48,555 nt of DNA from assembly GCF_001429025.1 (NCBI RefSeq), contig NZ_LMHT01000012.1:135377-183931 (forward strand), written 5' to 3'. Positions within the stretch are counted from its first letter, which is position 1, and each line of letters starts with the position of its first letter. The notes under the pieces are model-generated. The model searched no databases. It was not told the origin of the DNA and saw only the letters and a program-made list of their open reading frames with translations. Below, piece by piece: positions 24,216 to 33,360 of this stretch. The DNA comes from Phenylobacterium sp. Root700. Lineage in GTDB: Bacteria > Pseudomonadota > Alphaproteobacteria > Caulobacterales > Caulobacteraceae. The position numbers and the translations under genes are program-made.

Positions 24216-24689
24216 TCAGCCGATCATCAGCTCGTCGGGATGCGTCAGGACTGCGCCGAAGTGGTGCCGCCACAGGCGCGCGCCCAGTTCGCCCGAGCGA
24301 TCCAGGGACGAGCCGATGCAGAGCCATGGGATCAGCGTCGGATGCAGCCCGGCGTCGAACAGCGCGAAGCCGGCGGCCAGAACGCAGGTGTCGGCCTGAA
24401 TGCCGCAGACCAGCACACGCTGGGTCCCTAGGCTGCGCAAATGCGCGATCGCCTCCGGCGGCGGCAGGTAGCCGTGCTTGACGAAGATGCGATCGGCCAG
24501 GACCAGACTGTCGTCGGCAGGGCCGGGTTTCCAGCCGAGCTGGCGTTCAAACGGCGTGACGCTCTCGTCGTGCCGCTCGACCGTCGCGACGCTGGGCATT
24601 AACGCCGCCAGCGCGGCGATGTCGCCGACCAGCTCAGCCGGAGGCGAGAAGCTCGGCTGAACATCGACGATGAGAAGCGCCTGTTTCAT
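24216..24689 (-). CDS. isochorismatase-family cysteine hydrolase
   Basis: A 157-residue cysteine hydrolase of the isochorismatase superfamily. The triad is the aspartate in LLIVDVQPSF (D9), the lysine in IFVKHGY and the cysteine in GIQADTCVLAAGFALFDAG. Members hydrolyse isochorismate, nicotinamide, N-carbamoyl compounds or other amides; this one is short and lacks a marker for one substrate. ATG at 24689 is preferred to a TTG four codons upstream. It lies just downstream of the nitronate monooxygenase gene on the same strand, 76 bases away. Confidence 0.88.
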   Translation of the reverse strand: MKQALLIVDVQPSFSPPAELVGDIAALAALMPSVATVERHDESVTPFERQLGWKPGPADDSLVLADRIFVKHGYLPPPEAIAHLRSLGTQRVLVCGIQADTCVLAAGFALFDAGLHPTLIPWLCIGSSLDRSGELGARLWRHHFGAVLTHPDELMIG

Positions 24690-24765
24690 CGGCGAGGCCA
24701 AACCTCATTGCGGCCTGCGCGGCAAGACCGATGGCGGCGCCCGCCACCGGCCCTGCCTGGCGAAC

Positions 24766-25743
24766 CTAGGCGTTCAAAAGCCCGCTCAACCGCTGCCGGA
24801 TCAATTGATCGGCCTCGGCCATGATGCGGTCGACCAGCTCCTGAACCGTGGGCACGTCGTGGATCAGGCCGGCGACCATCCCGCACGACCAACCGCCTGC
24901 GTCCATCTCCCCGTCGCGCAGGATGCGCGGATAGACCCCGGCCACCTCGGCGGCGATGTCGGCGAAGGTCACCTTGTCGCCCAGCGCCTTCTCCTTCTCG
25001 AGCAGGCGCTCGACGCCAGCGTTCACCAGCACGCGCTCGGTGTTGCGCAGCGGCCGCATGATCAGCCGGGTGTCCAGCTCCGAGGCGTCCACCAGGGCCT
25101 GCTTCACATTGGGGTGCACCGGGGCTTCCTGGGTGGCGATGAAGCGGGTCCCCAGGTTCATGCCGTCGGCCCCTAGGGCCAGGGCGGCGACCAGCGAGCG
25201 GCCGTCCGCCATGCCGCCCGAGGCCAGGAACGGGATCTTCAGCTCCTCGGCCGCGCGCGGCAGCAGGATGAAGTTCGGAACGTCGTCCTCGCCCGGGTGA
25301 CCGCCGCATTCGAAGCCGTCGACGCTGACCGCGTCGCAGCCGATCGCCTCGGCCTTCAGCGCGTGCCGCACCGAGGTGCACTTGTGGATCACCACGATGC
25401 CCGCCGCCTTCAGAAGCGGCAGCCACTTCTGGGGATTGTTGCCGGCGGTCTCCACGACCTTGACGCCGCTCTCGATGATCACGTCCACCAGGCCCGGATA
25501 GTCGGGCGGGGTGACCGAGGGCAGGAAGGTCAGGTTCACGCCGAACGGCTTGTCGGTCATCTCCCGGCAGCGGACGATCTCGGCCTTTAGACGCTCGGGC
25601 GTGCCTTGGGTGAGGCCGGTGATGATCCCCAGCCCGCCCGCGTTCGAGACGGCCGCCGCCATCTCGGCGAAGCCAACATAGTGCATGCCGCCCTGGACGA
25701 TGGGGTGCTGGATGCCGAGCATCTCAGTGATGCGGGTTTTCAT
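24766..25743 (-). CDS. nitronate monooxygenase (NPD family, FMN)
   Basis: A 325-residue TIM-barrel flavoenzyme of the nitronate monooxygenase/2-nitropropane dioxygenase family. It oxidises alkyl nitronates such as propionate 3-nitronate, using FMN and oxygen. Seen are the start ITEMLGIQHPIVQGGM, FGVNLTFLPS, VDGFECGGHPGEDD, and the FMN phosphate region ASGGMADGRSLVAALALGADGMNLGTRF (in pieces). ATG at 25743 with AGGAT upstream is chosen over a start seven codons earlier. Length fits. It may share a transcript with the isochorismatase-like gene downstream. Confidence 0.92.
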   Translation of the reverse strand: MKTRITEMLGIQHPIVQGGMHYVGFAEMAAAVSNAGGLGIITGLTQGTPERLKAEIVRCREMTDKPFGVNLTFLPSVTPPDYPGLVDVIIESGVKVVETAGNNPQKWLPLLKAAGIVVIHKCTSVRHALKAEAIGCDAVSVDGFECGGHPGEDDVPNFILLPRAAEELKIPFLASGGMADGRSLVAALALGADGMNLGTRFIATQEAPVHPNVKQALVDASELDTRLIMRPLRNTERVLVNAGVERLLEKEKALGDKVTFADIAAEVAGVYPRILRDGEMDAGGWSCGMVAGLIHDVPTVQELVDRIMAEADQLIRQRLSGLLNA

Positions 25744-25904
25744 GGGATAGATCCTGCTTCTCAACTGCGAGGCTCGAGGAGAACGCCTCCCCGGCCAAAG
25801 AGTGTTGGAACACGCACGCGCCGTGAACCGCCTATCGTCGTGGCGGTGCGTAAATCAACGCGATTCGGCTCCCGCCGAAGCCTCGAACCGCAATCCCACG
25901 AACG

Positions 25905-25935
25905 AAAAACGCCGCCGACCCGAGGGCTGGCGGCG
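25905..25935 (-). terminator. terminator of PEP-CTERM gene 25960-26604
   Basis: CGCCGCC (25910-25916) and GGCGGCG (25929-25935) pair, and on the minus strand the stem is followed by TTTTT (25905-25909). It lies 25 bases after the PEP-CTERM stop. Confidence 0.85.
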
Positions 25936-25959
25936 CTATCGATCTTCAACTCAAGTGGT

Positions 25960-26604
25960 TCAGGCGAAGGCCATGGCCGACTTGCGACGGGTCTGGCGCA
26001 TGGCCGAACCGGCCAGGCCAAAGCCCATGATCATCATCGCCCAGGTCGCCGGTTCCGGCACCGCCGAGGTGGCGATGTTGTCGAACTCGAACGAGTTGGA
26101 GCCGGAGGTGAACTCCACGGAGGTCACGCGCTGACCGCCGAAGTCATAGATCATGCGACGGCCGACCGACTGGTCGCCGTTGAAGGCGCCTTCGGCCAAT
26201 TCCGTGCCGGTCAGGTCCTTGAAACCGCCGCCGGCGAAGTTGAAGCGGATGTTATTGTAGCTGTCCGGCGAGCCCATATAGAGGCTGAGCTTGCTGATCT
26301 GCGGCGTGGTCAGCACGATCTTGCCGCCGCCGAGCACCGCGGCGTAGTTGCTGGTCGTGCCGGGCGGCGGGGCCGCGATACCGGAAATCAAACCCAACGA
26401 ACCGTCGTAGATGCCGGCCGGGCCGGTGACGCTCACGCCATAGCCGGCGGCTTGAAGGCCGTCGAAATCCCAAACCATGTGCTGGCCGGCCGGCAGCGGC
26501 GTGTCGCCGGCCTGATGGCTGACGGTGACGGCGGCCTGGGCGGCGCTGGCGGTAGCGAGCGCGGCCAGGGCGGCGATCGCAGTCATCTTCAGTGCGGTCT
26601 TCAT
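25960..26604 (-). CDS. PEPxxWA-CTERM exported protein
   Basis: A 214-residue exported protein with a signal peptide (MKTALKMTAIAALAALATASAAQA) and the C-terminal sorting signal VPEPATWAMMIMGFGLAG plus a basic tail (RQTRRKS). The body is Gly/Asn/Ser-rich and beta-type (SKLSLYMGSPDSYNNIRFNF, VTSVEFTSGSNSFEFDNI), similar to other PEP-CTERM surface proteins with a jelly-roll appearance. It is probably processed by an exosortase encoded elsewhere. ATG at 26604 has GGGGTAAG 8 bases upstream. It is a single gene with its own terminator, downstream of the metH operon end but probably with its own promoter. Confidence 0.9.
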   Translation of the reverse strand: MKTALKMTAIAALAALATASAAQAAVTVSHQAGDTPLPAGQHMVWDFDGLQAAGYGVSVTGPAGIYDGSLGLISGIAAPPPGTTSNYAAVLGGGKIVLTTPQISKLSLYMGSPDSYNNIRFNFAGGGFKDLTGTELAEGAFNGDQSVGRRMIYDFGGQRVTSVEFTSGSNSFEFDNIATSAVPEPATWAMMIMGFGLAGSAMRQTRRKSAMAFA

Positions 26605-26667
26605 AAAGCTTACCCCATCCCTCTCTGCCACCTCGGCGCAGACCGCGCGTCGGTGAATGGATCAAGA

Positions 26668-26680
26668 CGGGACAGTCCCG
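26668..26680. promoter_or_regulatory. palindrome upstream of PEP-CTERM gene
   Basis: CGGGAC-A-GTCCCG is a perfect 13-bp palindrome 63 bases before the PEP-CTERM start at 26604. It could be an operator for that gene or a hairpin near the metH end. Confidence 0.35.
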
Positions 26681-26757
26681 CCTCCATCAGGGAGGCCGCT
26701 TCACAATCGGCGCCAACGGCGTTCGATGACCTAAGCTCTACATGCGAACGCCTGCGG

Positions 26758-26792
26758 CCAGGCCGCGGGGCGCACAATGCCCCCCGGCCTGG
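26758..26792 (-). terminator. strong hairpin at end of met operon
   Basis: CCAGGCCG (26758-26765) with GGGGC (26767-26771) pairs with GCCCC (26779-26783) and CGGCCTGG (26785-26792), with one C-C mismatch. It starts 9 bases after the metH stop. There is no T-run, so termination may need Rho or the hairpin may protect the mRNA end. Confidence 0.6.
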
Positions 26793-26801
26793 AAACGCTG
26801 G

Positions 26802-29465
26802 TTACGGCTGGTAGTTGAGGATCGGCGCCAGCCAACGCTCGGCGGTCTTCACGTCCCAACCCTTGCGGCGGGCGTAGTCCTCGATCTGGTCCTTCTCGAT
26901 CCGCCCGACCCCGAAATAGTGGGCCTCAGGGTGCGCGAAATAGAGGCCCGAGACCGAGGCCGGCGGGTTCATGGCGAAGCTCTCGGTCAGCTCCATGCCG
27001 GTGGCGGCCTCGGCGTCCAGGATCTTAAACAGCGTCGCCTTCTCAGTGTGGTCAGGCTGGGCGGGGTAGCCTGGGGCCGGACGGACGCCGCGATAGGTCT
27101 CGCCGATCAGGGCGTCGATATCGAAGGGTTCGTCGGGCGCGTAACCCCACAACTCGGTGCGCACGCGCCGGTGCATGGCCTCGGCGAAGGCCTCGGCCAG
27201 GCGGTCGGCCAGGGCGGCGGCCAGGATCGCCGAATAGTCGTCGCCGGCGTCCTTGAACTGCTTGGCGATCTCCAGCTCGCCATGACCGGCGGTGACGGCG
27301 AAGCCGCCCACCCAGTCGGGCTTGGTTCCGATCGGGGCCACGAAGTCGGACAGGGCCACATTGGCGCGGCCGCCGTCCTCGCGGCTCTTGTCCTTGGCCA
27401 TCTGCTGGCGAAGGGTGTGCAACCGGGTCAGTTCCTGCGTGCGGGTCTCGTCGGTGTAGAGCACCACGTCGTCGCCGTCGGCGTTGGCCGGCCAGAAGCC
27501 GATCACGCCGCGCGCTTCGAACCACTTCTCCTCGATGATCTTCTTCAGCATCACCTGGGCGTCCTTGTAGAGGTCGCGCGCGGCCTCCCCCACGACGTCA
27601 TCTTCCAGGATCTGCGGGAAGCGGCCGATCAGCTCCCAGCTGGCGAAGAACGGCGACCAGTCGATGTGCTGGGCCAGGTCCGCCAGGTCGTAGGCGACAA
27701 AACTGCGGGTGCCGAGGAAGCTCGGCGCCGGCGGTTCATAGGCCTTGAAGTCGGCCGCGAAGGCGTTCTTGCGCGCGTCGGCCAGGCTCGCGCGGGCGCG
27801 GTTGCTCTGGCCGCGGCTGAACTGCTCGCGCACCTTGATGTAGTCGGCGCGGGTCTCGGCCTGCACCCGGTCCTTCTCGGTCGGCGAGAGCAGGTTGGAG
27901 ACCACGCCCACCGCACGGCTGGCGTCCAGCACATAGGTGGTGGAGCCCGCCTTGTAGGCCGGTTCGATCTTGACCGCCGTGTGTGTCTTGGAGGTCGTGG
28001 CGCCGCCGATCAGCAGCGGGATGTCGAAGCCGCGCCGCTCCATCTCGCCGGCCACATAGACCATCTCGTCCAGGCTAGGCGTGATCAGGCCCGATAAGCC
28101 CACGATGTCGACGCCGTGGGCCTTGGCCTCGTCCAGGATGCGATCGGCCGAGACCATGACGCCCAGGTCGATGACCTCGTAGTTGTTGCACTGCAGGACC
28201 ACGCCGACGATGTTCTTGCCGATATCGTGGACGTCGCCCTTGACGGTCGCCATCAGGATCTTGCCGGCCGCCTTGCGGACTTGGCCTTCCTTCTCGGCTT
28301 CCATGAACGGCATCAGATAGGCCACGGCCTGTTTCATCACCCGGGCCGACTTCACGACCTGGGGCAGGAACATCTTGCCCGACCCGAACAGGTCGCCGAC
28401 CACGTTCATCCCGTCCATCAGCGGACCTTCGATGACGTGCAGCGGCCGCTCGGCCTGCTGGCGCGCCTCTTCGGTGTCGGCCTCGATGAACTCGGTGACG
28501 CCGTGGACCAGGGCGTGGGTGATGCGGGCGCCGATCGCCCCTTCCCGCCAGGTCAGGTCCGGGCCCTTGCTCTCGCTCTTACCGCCCTTGTACTTCGGGG
28601 CCAGCTCGACCAGCCGCTCGGTGTTGGACAGCACGGGGTCGCGCTGCGGACGGTTGAGGATCACGTCCTCGACGGCGTCCTTCAGCTCGGCCGGGATATC
28701 GTCATAGACCGGCAGGTCGCCGGCGTTGACGATGCCCATGTCCATGCCGGCGTTGATGGCGTGGTAGAGGAACACCGAGTGGATCGCCCGGCGCACCGGC
28801 TCGTTGCCCCGGAAGCTAAACGAGACGTTGGAGACCCCGCCCGAGATCCGCGCATAGGGCAGGCTCTGCTTGATGACCTTGGTCGCCTCGATGAAGTCGA
28901 CGGCGTAGTTGTCGTGCTCCTCGATCCCGGTCGCCACGGCGAAGATGTTGGGGTCGAAGATGATGTCTTCCGGCGGGAAACCCACCTGCTCGACCAGAAT
29001 CTTGTAGGCGCGCTGGCAGATCTCGATCTTGCGCCGGGCGGTGTCGGCCTGGCCGACCTCGTCGAACGCCATGACCACCACGGCCGCGCCATAGCGCAGG
29101 CAGGCCTTGGCCTGCTCGATGAACTTGGCCTCGCCTTCCTTCATCGAGATCGAATTGACGATGCACTTGCCCTGCACGCAGCGCAGGCCGGCCTCGATCA
29201 CTTCCCACTTCGAGGAATCGACCATGACCGGCACCCGGGCGATGTCCGGCTCGGCGGCGACCAGGTTGAGGAAGATCTTCATGGCCTCGACCGAGTCCAG
29301 CAGACCCTCGTCCATGTTCACGTCGATGACCTGCGCCCCGGCCTCGACCTGCTGGCGCGCGACGCTCAGGGCCCCGGCGTAGTCCCCGGCGACGACGAGC
29401 TTCTTGAACTTGGCCGAGCCGGTGACGTTGGTCCGCTCGCCGACGTTTACAAAGATAGGTCTCAT
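26802..29465 (-). CDS. metH: methionine synthase, folate/cobalamin/activation part
   Basis: An 887-residue protein holding all of cobalamin-dependent methionine synthase except the homocysteine domain. It takes the methyl group from methyltetrahydrofolate to cobalamin and is re-methylated by SAM. The pterin-binding barrel is about 1-270 ([13 protein letters not shown]), the cap helices about 290-390, and the B12 domain about 395-540 with the cobalt-ligand histidine H413 in DVHDIG. The activation domain covers about 560-887, with RPAPGYP (795-801) for SAM. The missing domain is encoded at 30516-31577, so the enzyme works as two polypeptides. It lies 67 bases after the ATP-grasp gene, last in the operon. 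Confidence 0.97.
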   Translation of the reverse strand: MRPIFVNVGERTNVTGSAKFKKLVVAGDYAGALSVARQQVEAGAQVIDVNMDEGLLDSVEAMKIFLNLVAAEPDIARVPVMVDSSKWEVIEAGLRCVQGKCIVNSISMKEGEAKFIEQAKACLRYGAAVVVMAFDEVGQADTARRKIEICQRAYKILVEQVGFPPEDIIFDPNIFAVATGIEEHDNYAVDFIEATKVIKQSLPYARISGGVSNVSFSFRGNEPVRRAIHSVFLYHAINAGMDMGIVNAGDLPVYDDIPAELKDAVEDVILNRPQRDPVLSNTERLVELAPKYKGGKSESKGPDLTWREGAIGARITHALVHGVTEFIEADTEEARQQAERPLHVIEGPLMDGMNVVGDLFGSGKMFLPQVVKSARVMKQAVAYLMPFMEAEKEGQVRKAAGKILMATVKGDVHDIGKNIVGVVLQCNNYEVIDLGVMVSADRILDEAKAHGVDIVGLSGLITPSLDEMVYVAGEMERRGFDIPLLIGGATTSKTHTAVKIEPAYKAGSTTYVLDASRAVGVVSNLLSPTEKDRVQAETRADYIKVREQFSRGQSNRARASLADARKNAFAADFKAYEPPAPSFLGTRSFVAYDLADLAQHIDWSPFFASWELIGRFPQILEDDVVGEAARDLYKDAQVMLKKIIEEKWFEARGVIGFWPANADGDDVVLYTDETRTQELTRLHTLRQQMAKDKSREDGGRANVALSDFVAPIGTKPDWVGGFAVTAGHGELEIAKQFKDAGDDYSAILAAALADRLAEAFAEAMHRRVRTELWGYAPDEPFDIDALIGETYRGVRPAPGYPAQPDHTEKATLFKILDAEAATGMELTESFAMNPPASVSGLYFAHPEAHYFGVGRIEKDQIEDYARRKGWDVKTAERWLAPILNYQP

Positions 29466-29532
29466 GGGTTTCGGCTCTTAAGCATTGCGGCGGCAGGCGT
29501 CGATGACGCCTGCGAAAATGACGTGGCTCGGC

Positions 29533-30516
29533 TCATGCCGCGCGCGCGATCGCCAGGGCGATCTGACCGTCCAGGAAGTCGAGGAAAGTAATGCCCTCGG
29601 CGGCCAGCGCCTTGGGGTACAGCGAGGCCTTGGTCAGGCCCGGCAGCGTGTTGATCTCGAGGAAAACCACGCCGGCGTCGGTGACGATGAAGTCGCTGCG
29701 CGAATAGCCCTGCGCGCCCACCGCCCGGTGCGCCTTCAGCGCCCCGGCCTGCAGGGCGGCGTTGATCTCCGCGCCGAAGGTCGCCGGGCAGATCTCCTGC
29801 GTCCCGGCGGCGATGTACTTGCTGGCGTAGTCGAAGGCCCCGTCGGCGGGTCGGATCTCGACCGGCGGCAGGGCGATCAGCTCGCCGTCGCGTTCCAGCA
29901 CCCCGCAGGTGGCCTCGGCGCCGGCGATGAACGGTTCGACCAGATAGGCCTCGCGCTCCGCGGCCTGCGCCAGGGTCGCCAGATCGGCCGGCGCGTTCAC
30001 GAAGATCAGCCCGTAGCTGGAGCCTTCGGCCACCGGCTTGGCCACCAGCCGGCCATGTTGGGCCAGGCCCTCGGCGGCGGTCTCGACGCAGACGGTTCCG
30101 GGCGTGACAACGCCGACCTTGGCGACGGCCGCCTTGGTCGCGGCCTTGTCGAAGGCCAGTCGGCTGGCCGCCGCGCCCGAGCCGGTGAAGGCCACGCCGC
30201 GCGCTTCGCAGAGCGCCGCCAGCGCGCCGTTCTCGGCCTGCCCGCCATGCAGCGCCAGGATCAGCACCCGGCCCTCGGCGCCGGCGCGGTCCAGAGCCGC
30301 CTCGATCTCGCCGATCGCCGGCCCGGTGGCCGGAAAGTCGATCTCGAAGGGCCGCTGGTGCGCGGCGAGCGCCTCAGCCTGCGCCTCATGCACCTGGCCA
30401 TCGGCCGCCCAATACCAGAGATCGGCCTGCGGCAGGGTCGCCGTCAGGGCCTGGGCGCTGGCCACCGAGACCAGTCGCTCGCGGTTGGTGCCGCCAAACA
30501 GGATCGTGTTGCGCAT
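29533..30516 (-). CDS. D-Ala-D-Ala-ligase-type ATP-grasp enzyme
   Basis: A 327-residue ATP-grasp ligase of the D-alanine--D-alanine ligase family. Seen are LILALHGGQAENGALAALCEARGVAFTGSG, the ATP site KPVAEGSSYGLIFV, the YSRSDFIV segment and the metal-binding end VVFLEINTLPGLTKASLYP (in pieces). Family enzymes join D-Ala to D-Ala, D-Ser or other acceptors at ATP cost. It sits between the two halves of metH. Its ATG (30516) shares one base with the stop of the upstream metH part (TGATG), so translation is coupled. I see no reason in known biology for a cell-wall type ligase here; its substrate may be different, and it need not be the cell's main Ddl. Confidence 0.88.
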   Translation of the reverse strand: MRNTILFGGTNRERLVSVASAQALTATLPQADLWYWAADGQVHEAQAEALAAHQRPFEIDFPATGPAIGEIEAALDRAGAEGRVLILALHGGQAENGALAALCEARGVAFTGSGAAASRLAFDKAATKAAVAKVGVVTPGTVCVETAAEGLAQHGRLVAKPVAEGSSYGLIFVNAPADLATLAQAAEREAYLVEPFIAGAEATCGVLERDGELIALPPVEIRPADGAFDYASKYIAAGTQEICPATFGAEINAALQAGALKAHRAVGAQGYSRSDFIVTDAGVVFLEINTLPGLTKASLYPKALAAEGITFLDFLDGQIALAIARAA

Positions 30517-31577
30517 CAGGCCAGCTCGAACGGTTCCAGTCCCGCCAGCCGCATCGCGACCGGCCGCTCCGGGATCGCCCGGGGCTTCACGCCCTGGACG
30601 GCCTCGGCCACATGGCGAATGTGATCGGGCGTCGTGCCGCAGCAGCCGCCCAGGATGTTGACGATCCCGTCCTTGGCCCACTCGTGCAACTGATGGCCGG
30701 TCTCGTGCGGCTGCTCGTCATACTCGCCCATGGCGTTGGGCAGGCCGGCGTTCGGATAGGCCGAGACCAGGGTGTCGGCCACCCGCGACAGGTCGGCGAT
30801 GTGCGGCCGCATCAGGTCGGCGCCCAGGGCGCAGTTCAGGCCGATGGCGAACGGCTTGGCGTGCTTCACCGAGTTCCAGAACGCCTCGACCGTCTGCCCC
30901 GAGAGCGTGCGCCCCGAGCGGTCGGTGATGGTGCCCGAGATCCAGATCGGCAGCGGCTCGTAGCCTTCGTCCTCCATGTCGAGGATGGCCTTGATCGCGG
31001 CCTTGCAGTTCAGCGTGTCGGTGATGGTCTCGATCAAATACATGTCCACCCCGCCGTCGTGCAGGGCGATCATCTGCTGGCGATAGGCCTGATAGACCTC
31101 TTCGAACGTCACCAGCCGCGCGCCGGGATCATTCACGTCCGACGACATCGACAGCATCTTGTTCAGCGGCCCGACCGAGCCGGCCACGAAGCGCGGCTTG
31201 TGCGGCTCCTTGGCGGTCCAGGCGTCGGCCGAGGCCCGCGCCAGCTTCGCGCCCTCGAAGTTGATGTCGTAGACCGCGTCCCCGCACTCGTAGTCGGCCT
31301 GGGCGATGGTGGTCGCCGAGAAGGTGTTGGTCTCGGAAATGTCGGCGCCGGCCGCGAAATACTGGTCGTGCAAGTCCGAGATGATGTCCGGCCGGGTGAT
31401 ACAGAGCAGGTCGTTATTGCCCTTCAGCTCCAGCTTGTGATCGGCGAAGCGCTCGCCGCGATAGTCGGCCTCGACCAGGCCGCGCTTCTGGATCATCACA
31501 CCCCAGGAGCCGTCGAGGATCAGCACGCGCTCCTTGGAGATCGCCTTGAGGGCGGAGATGCGTTCCTGGCGGTTCAT
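30516..31577 (-). CDS. metH: methionine synthase, homocysteine-binding part
   Basis: A 353-residue zinc-dependent homocysteine S-methyltransferase domain, the N-terminal module of MetH on its own. The zinc ligands are C249 (GLNCALG) and C312/C313 (GGCCGTTP). Other marks are [11 protein letters not shown], the ETNTFSAT strand and GSVGPLNK. It activates homocysteine to receive the methyl group from cobalamin carried by the second polypeptide (26802-29465). The ATG at 31577 overlaps the stop of the metallo-beta-lactamase gene as ATGA, and its own stop overlaps the next start, so it is translated within the operon. It could in principle work with another methyl donor, but the split-MetH reading is far more likely. 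Confidence 0.95.
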   Translation of the reverse strand: MNRQERISALKAISKERVLILDGSWGVMIQKRGLVEADYRGERFADHKLELKGNNDLLCITRPDIISDLHDQYFAAGADISETNTFSATTIAQADYECGDAVYDINFEGAKLARASADAWTAKEPHKPRFVAGSVGPLNKMLSMSSDVNDPGARLVTFEEVYQAYRQQMIALHDGGVDMYLIETITDTLNCKAAIKAILDMEDEGYEPLPIWISGTITDRSGRTLSGQTVEAFWNSVKHAKPFAIGLNCALGADLMRPHIADLSRVADTLVSAYPNAGLPNAMGEYDEQPHETGHQLHEWAKDGIVNILGGCCGTTPDHIRHVAEAVQGVKPRAIPERPVAMRLAGLEPFELA

Positions 31578-32431
31578 TTCGCGGCGTCCTGTTGTTTGGC
31601 CAGTTCCTCGCGGAAGGCCTTCTCGCTGGCGGCCACTGTGGTCTGCAGCCGCTCGGGATCGATAAATGGATTGGGTCCGCCGGCGGCCAGTTTCGCCCGC
31701 TTCTCGGCCAGACCGAACTGCTCGGCGTGAGGGGCCAGGAAGACGTCGGCCTTCATGGATTTCAGCCGCGCGAATGTCTTCTCATAGTCGGCGACGATGC
31801 CGGGGTACTGCGGCCCCTTGGCCTTGGACGCCAGCCGGTTCGCCGCCACCGAGGTGCTGCAATAGAGCATCGCCTGGCGCTGCGCCCCGTCGATCGTCAG
31901 CGGAAAAGTCCAGGTCGTGCAGCCGGCCGAATGGCCGGGCGTCAGGTGAGCCGTCAGCACGGTCCCGCCCAGGCTGACCGTGTCGCCGCCCTTCAGCACC
32001 CGGTCGACCTTGACCGGGGCGAAGTTGAAGGCCGTCACGTCCTCGGACCCCGGATAGGTCCCGCTCTCGAGGGCGGCGCGGTCGGGCGCGCTGGCTTCCA
32101 GCCTGGCGCCGGTGTCGCGCTTCAGCTCCGCCAACCCGCCCGCATGGTCGAAATGGGCGTGGGTGTTCAGCAGCACCTTCACGTCGCTCGGCTTGAAGCC
32201 CAGCTTGACGATACTGGCCTCGATCGGCTTGGCGCTGGTCGGCATGGCGCCGTCGATCAGGATGTGGCCCTGCGACGTCGTGATCAGGAAGGCCGAGAGA
32301 CCGGCCGTGCCCACATAATAGAGGTTGTCGGCGACCCGGAACGGCTCCGTAGGCGCCGTCCAGTTGGCCGGCCCCTGCGCCGCCGCCGGGGCGGCGATCA
32401 GCAGTCCGGCGAGCGTCAGGGCGATCCTCAC
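31574..32431 (-). CDS. exported metallo-beta-lactamase, subclass B3 type
   Basis: A 285-residue exported metallo-beta-lactamase. It has a signal peptide (VRIALTLAGLLIAAPAAAQG), then NWTAPTEPFRVADNLYYVG, a typical B3 start. Metal ligands are the HAHFDH motif (H91, H93, D95, H96), H167 in TPGHSAG and H235 in APHAEQF; CSTS and NPFIDP also match B3 enzymes. B3 enzymes open beta-lactams with two zincs in the periplasm; Caulobacter is known to carry one. The GTG start at 32431 overlaps the metF stop as GTGA, and its stop overlaps the metH start as ATGA. Its physiological job beside methionine genes is not known; a lactonase-type reaction is possible. Confidence 0.93.
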   Translation of the reverse strand: MRIALTLAGLLIAAPAAAQGPANWTAPTEPFRVADNLYYVGTAGLSAFLITTSQGHILIDGAMPTSAKPIEASIVKLGFKPSDVKVLLNTHAHFDHAGGLAELKRDTGARLEASAPDRAALESGTYPGSEDVTAFNFAPVKVDRVLKGGDTVSLGGTVLTAHLTPGHSAGCTTWTFPLTIDGAQRQAMLYCSTSVAANRLASKAKGPQYPGIVADYEKTFARLKSMKADVFLAPHAEQFGLAEKRAKLAAGGPNPFIDPERLQTTVAASEKAFREELAKQQDAAK

Positions 32432-33360
32432 GCGGCGGCCTCCACGGGCTCGGGCCCGTTTTCCCGCACGCCCAGCACCCGGCAGATCGCATAGACGAGG
32501 TCGGCGCGGTTCAGCGTGTAGAAGTGGAAGTCCGAATAGCCTTCCTCGGCCAGCCGCACGCACATCTCGGTGGCGACGGAGCAGGCGATCAGCTTGCGGG
32601 TCTCCGGATCCTTGTCCAGGCCCTCGAACAGGTTGGCGAGCCAACTCGGCAGGGTGATGCCGACCGGCCCGGCCATCTTCTTCAGGCCCTTATAGTTCGA
32701 GACCGGCATGATCCCCGGCGACACCGGAATGGTCACGCCCGCCTTCCGCAGCTTGTCCATGAAGAACAGATAGGCGTCGATGTCGTAGAAGAACTGGGTG
32801 ATGGCGCGCGTGGCGCCCGCGTCGATCTTGGCCTTCAGCACGTCGATGTCGTGATCGATCGACGGGCTTTCCGGGTGGATCTGCGGATAGAGGCTGACGC
32901 TCACCTCGAAGGGGGCCACGGCCTTGATACCGGCCGTCAGTTCGGTGGCGTTCAGATAGCCGTCGGCGCGCGGCGTATAGACCCCGCCGATATTGCCGGG
33001 CGGATCGCCGCGCAGGGCCACGATGTGCCGGATGCCGGCGTCCCAATAGGCCTGCACCACCTCGTCGACCTCGGCCTTCGAGGCCTCGACGCAGGTCAGG
33101 TGCGCGGCCGGCTTCAGGTTGGTTTCCTTCAGCATCCGCACCACCGTGCGGTGGGTGCGATCGCGGGTCGAGCCGCCCGCGCCATAGGTCACCGAGACGA
33201 AGGACGGGTTCAGCGGCTCAAGCCGGCGGATCGCCTCCCACAGGCTGGCCTCGGCCTCCGGCGTCTTGGGCGGCGAGAACTCGAACGACACCGACGGACG
33301 CGGCGCGGTTCCGGCGCCGGCGCGAGCCACAGGTCCGAGCGCGGTTTCATGAGGGCTCAT
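32428..33360 (-). CDS. metF: 5,10-methylenetetrahydrofolate reductase
   Basis: A 310-residue FAD enzyme that reduces methylenetetrahydrofolate to methyltetrahydrofolate, the donor for MetH. Seen are VSFEFSPPKTPEAE, FVSVTYGAGGSTRDRTH, HLTCVEASKAE, IRHIVALRGDPPG and the ARAITQFFYDID segment, all MetF marks. The first 20 residues are a slightly longer N-terminus than usual. The ATG at 33360 overlaps the regulator stop as ATGA, and its stop overlaps the beta-lactamase start, so its translation depends on its neighbours in the operon. Confidence 0.97.
   Translation of the reverse strand: MSPHETALGPVARAGAGTAPRPSVSFEFSPPKTPEAEASLWEAIRRLEPLNPSFVSVTYGAGGSTRDRTHRTVVRMLKETNLKPAAHLTCVEASKAEVDEVVQAYWDAGIRHIVALRGDPPGNIGGVYTPRADGYLNATELTAGIKAVAPFEVSVSLYPQIHPESPSIDHDIDVLKAKIDAGATRAITQFFYDIDAYLFFMDKLRKAGVTIPVSPGIMPVSNYKGLKKMAGPVGITLPSWLANLFEGLDKDPETRKLIACSVATEMCVRLAEEGYSDFHFYTLNRADLVYAICRVLGVRENGPEPVEAAA

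Noticed and set aside
26742..29591. Two large plus-strand open frames opposite metH
   Set aside because: Shadows of the metH coding strand; their translations look like reversed metH codons (rich in His, Asp, Val, Gly, Leu) and have no domain.
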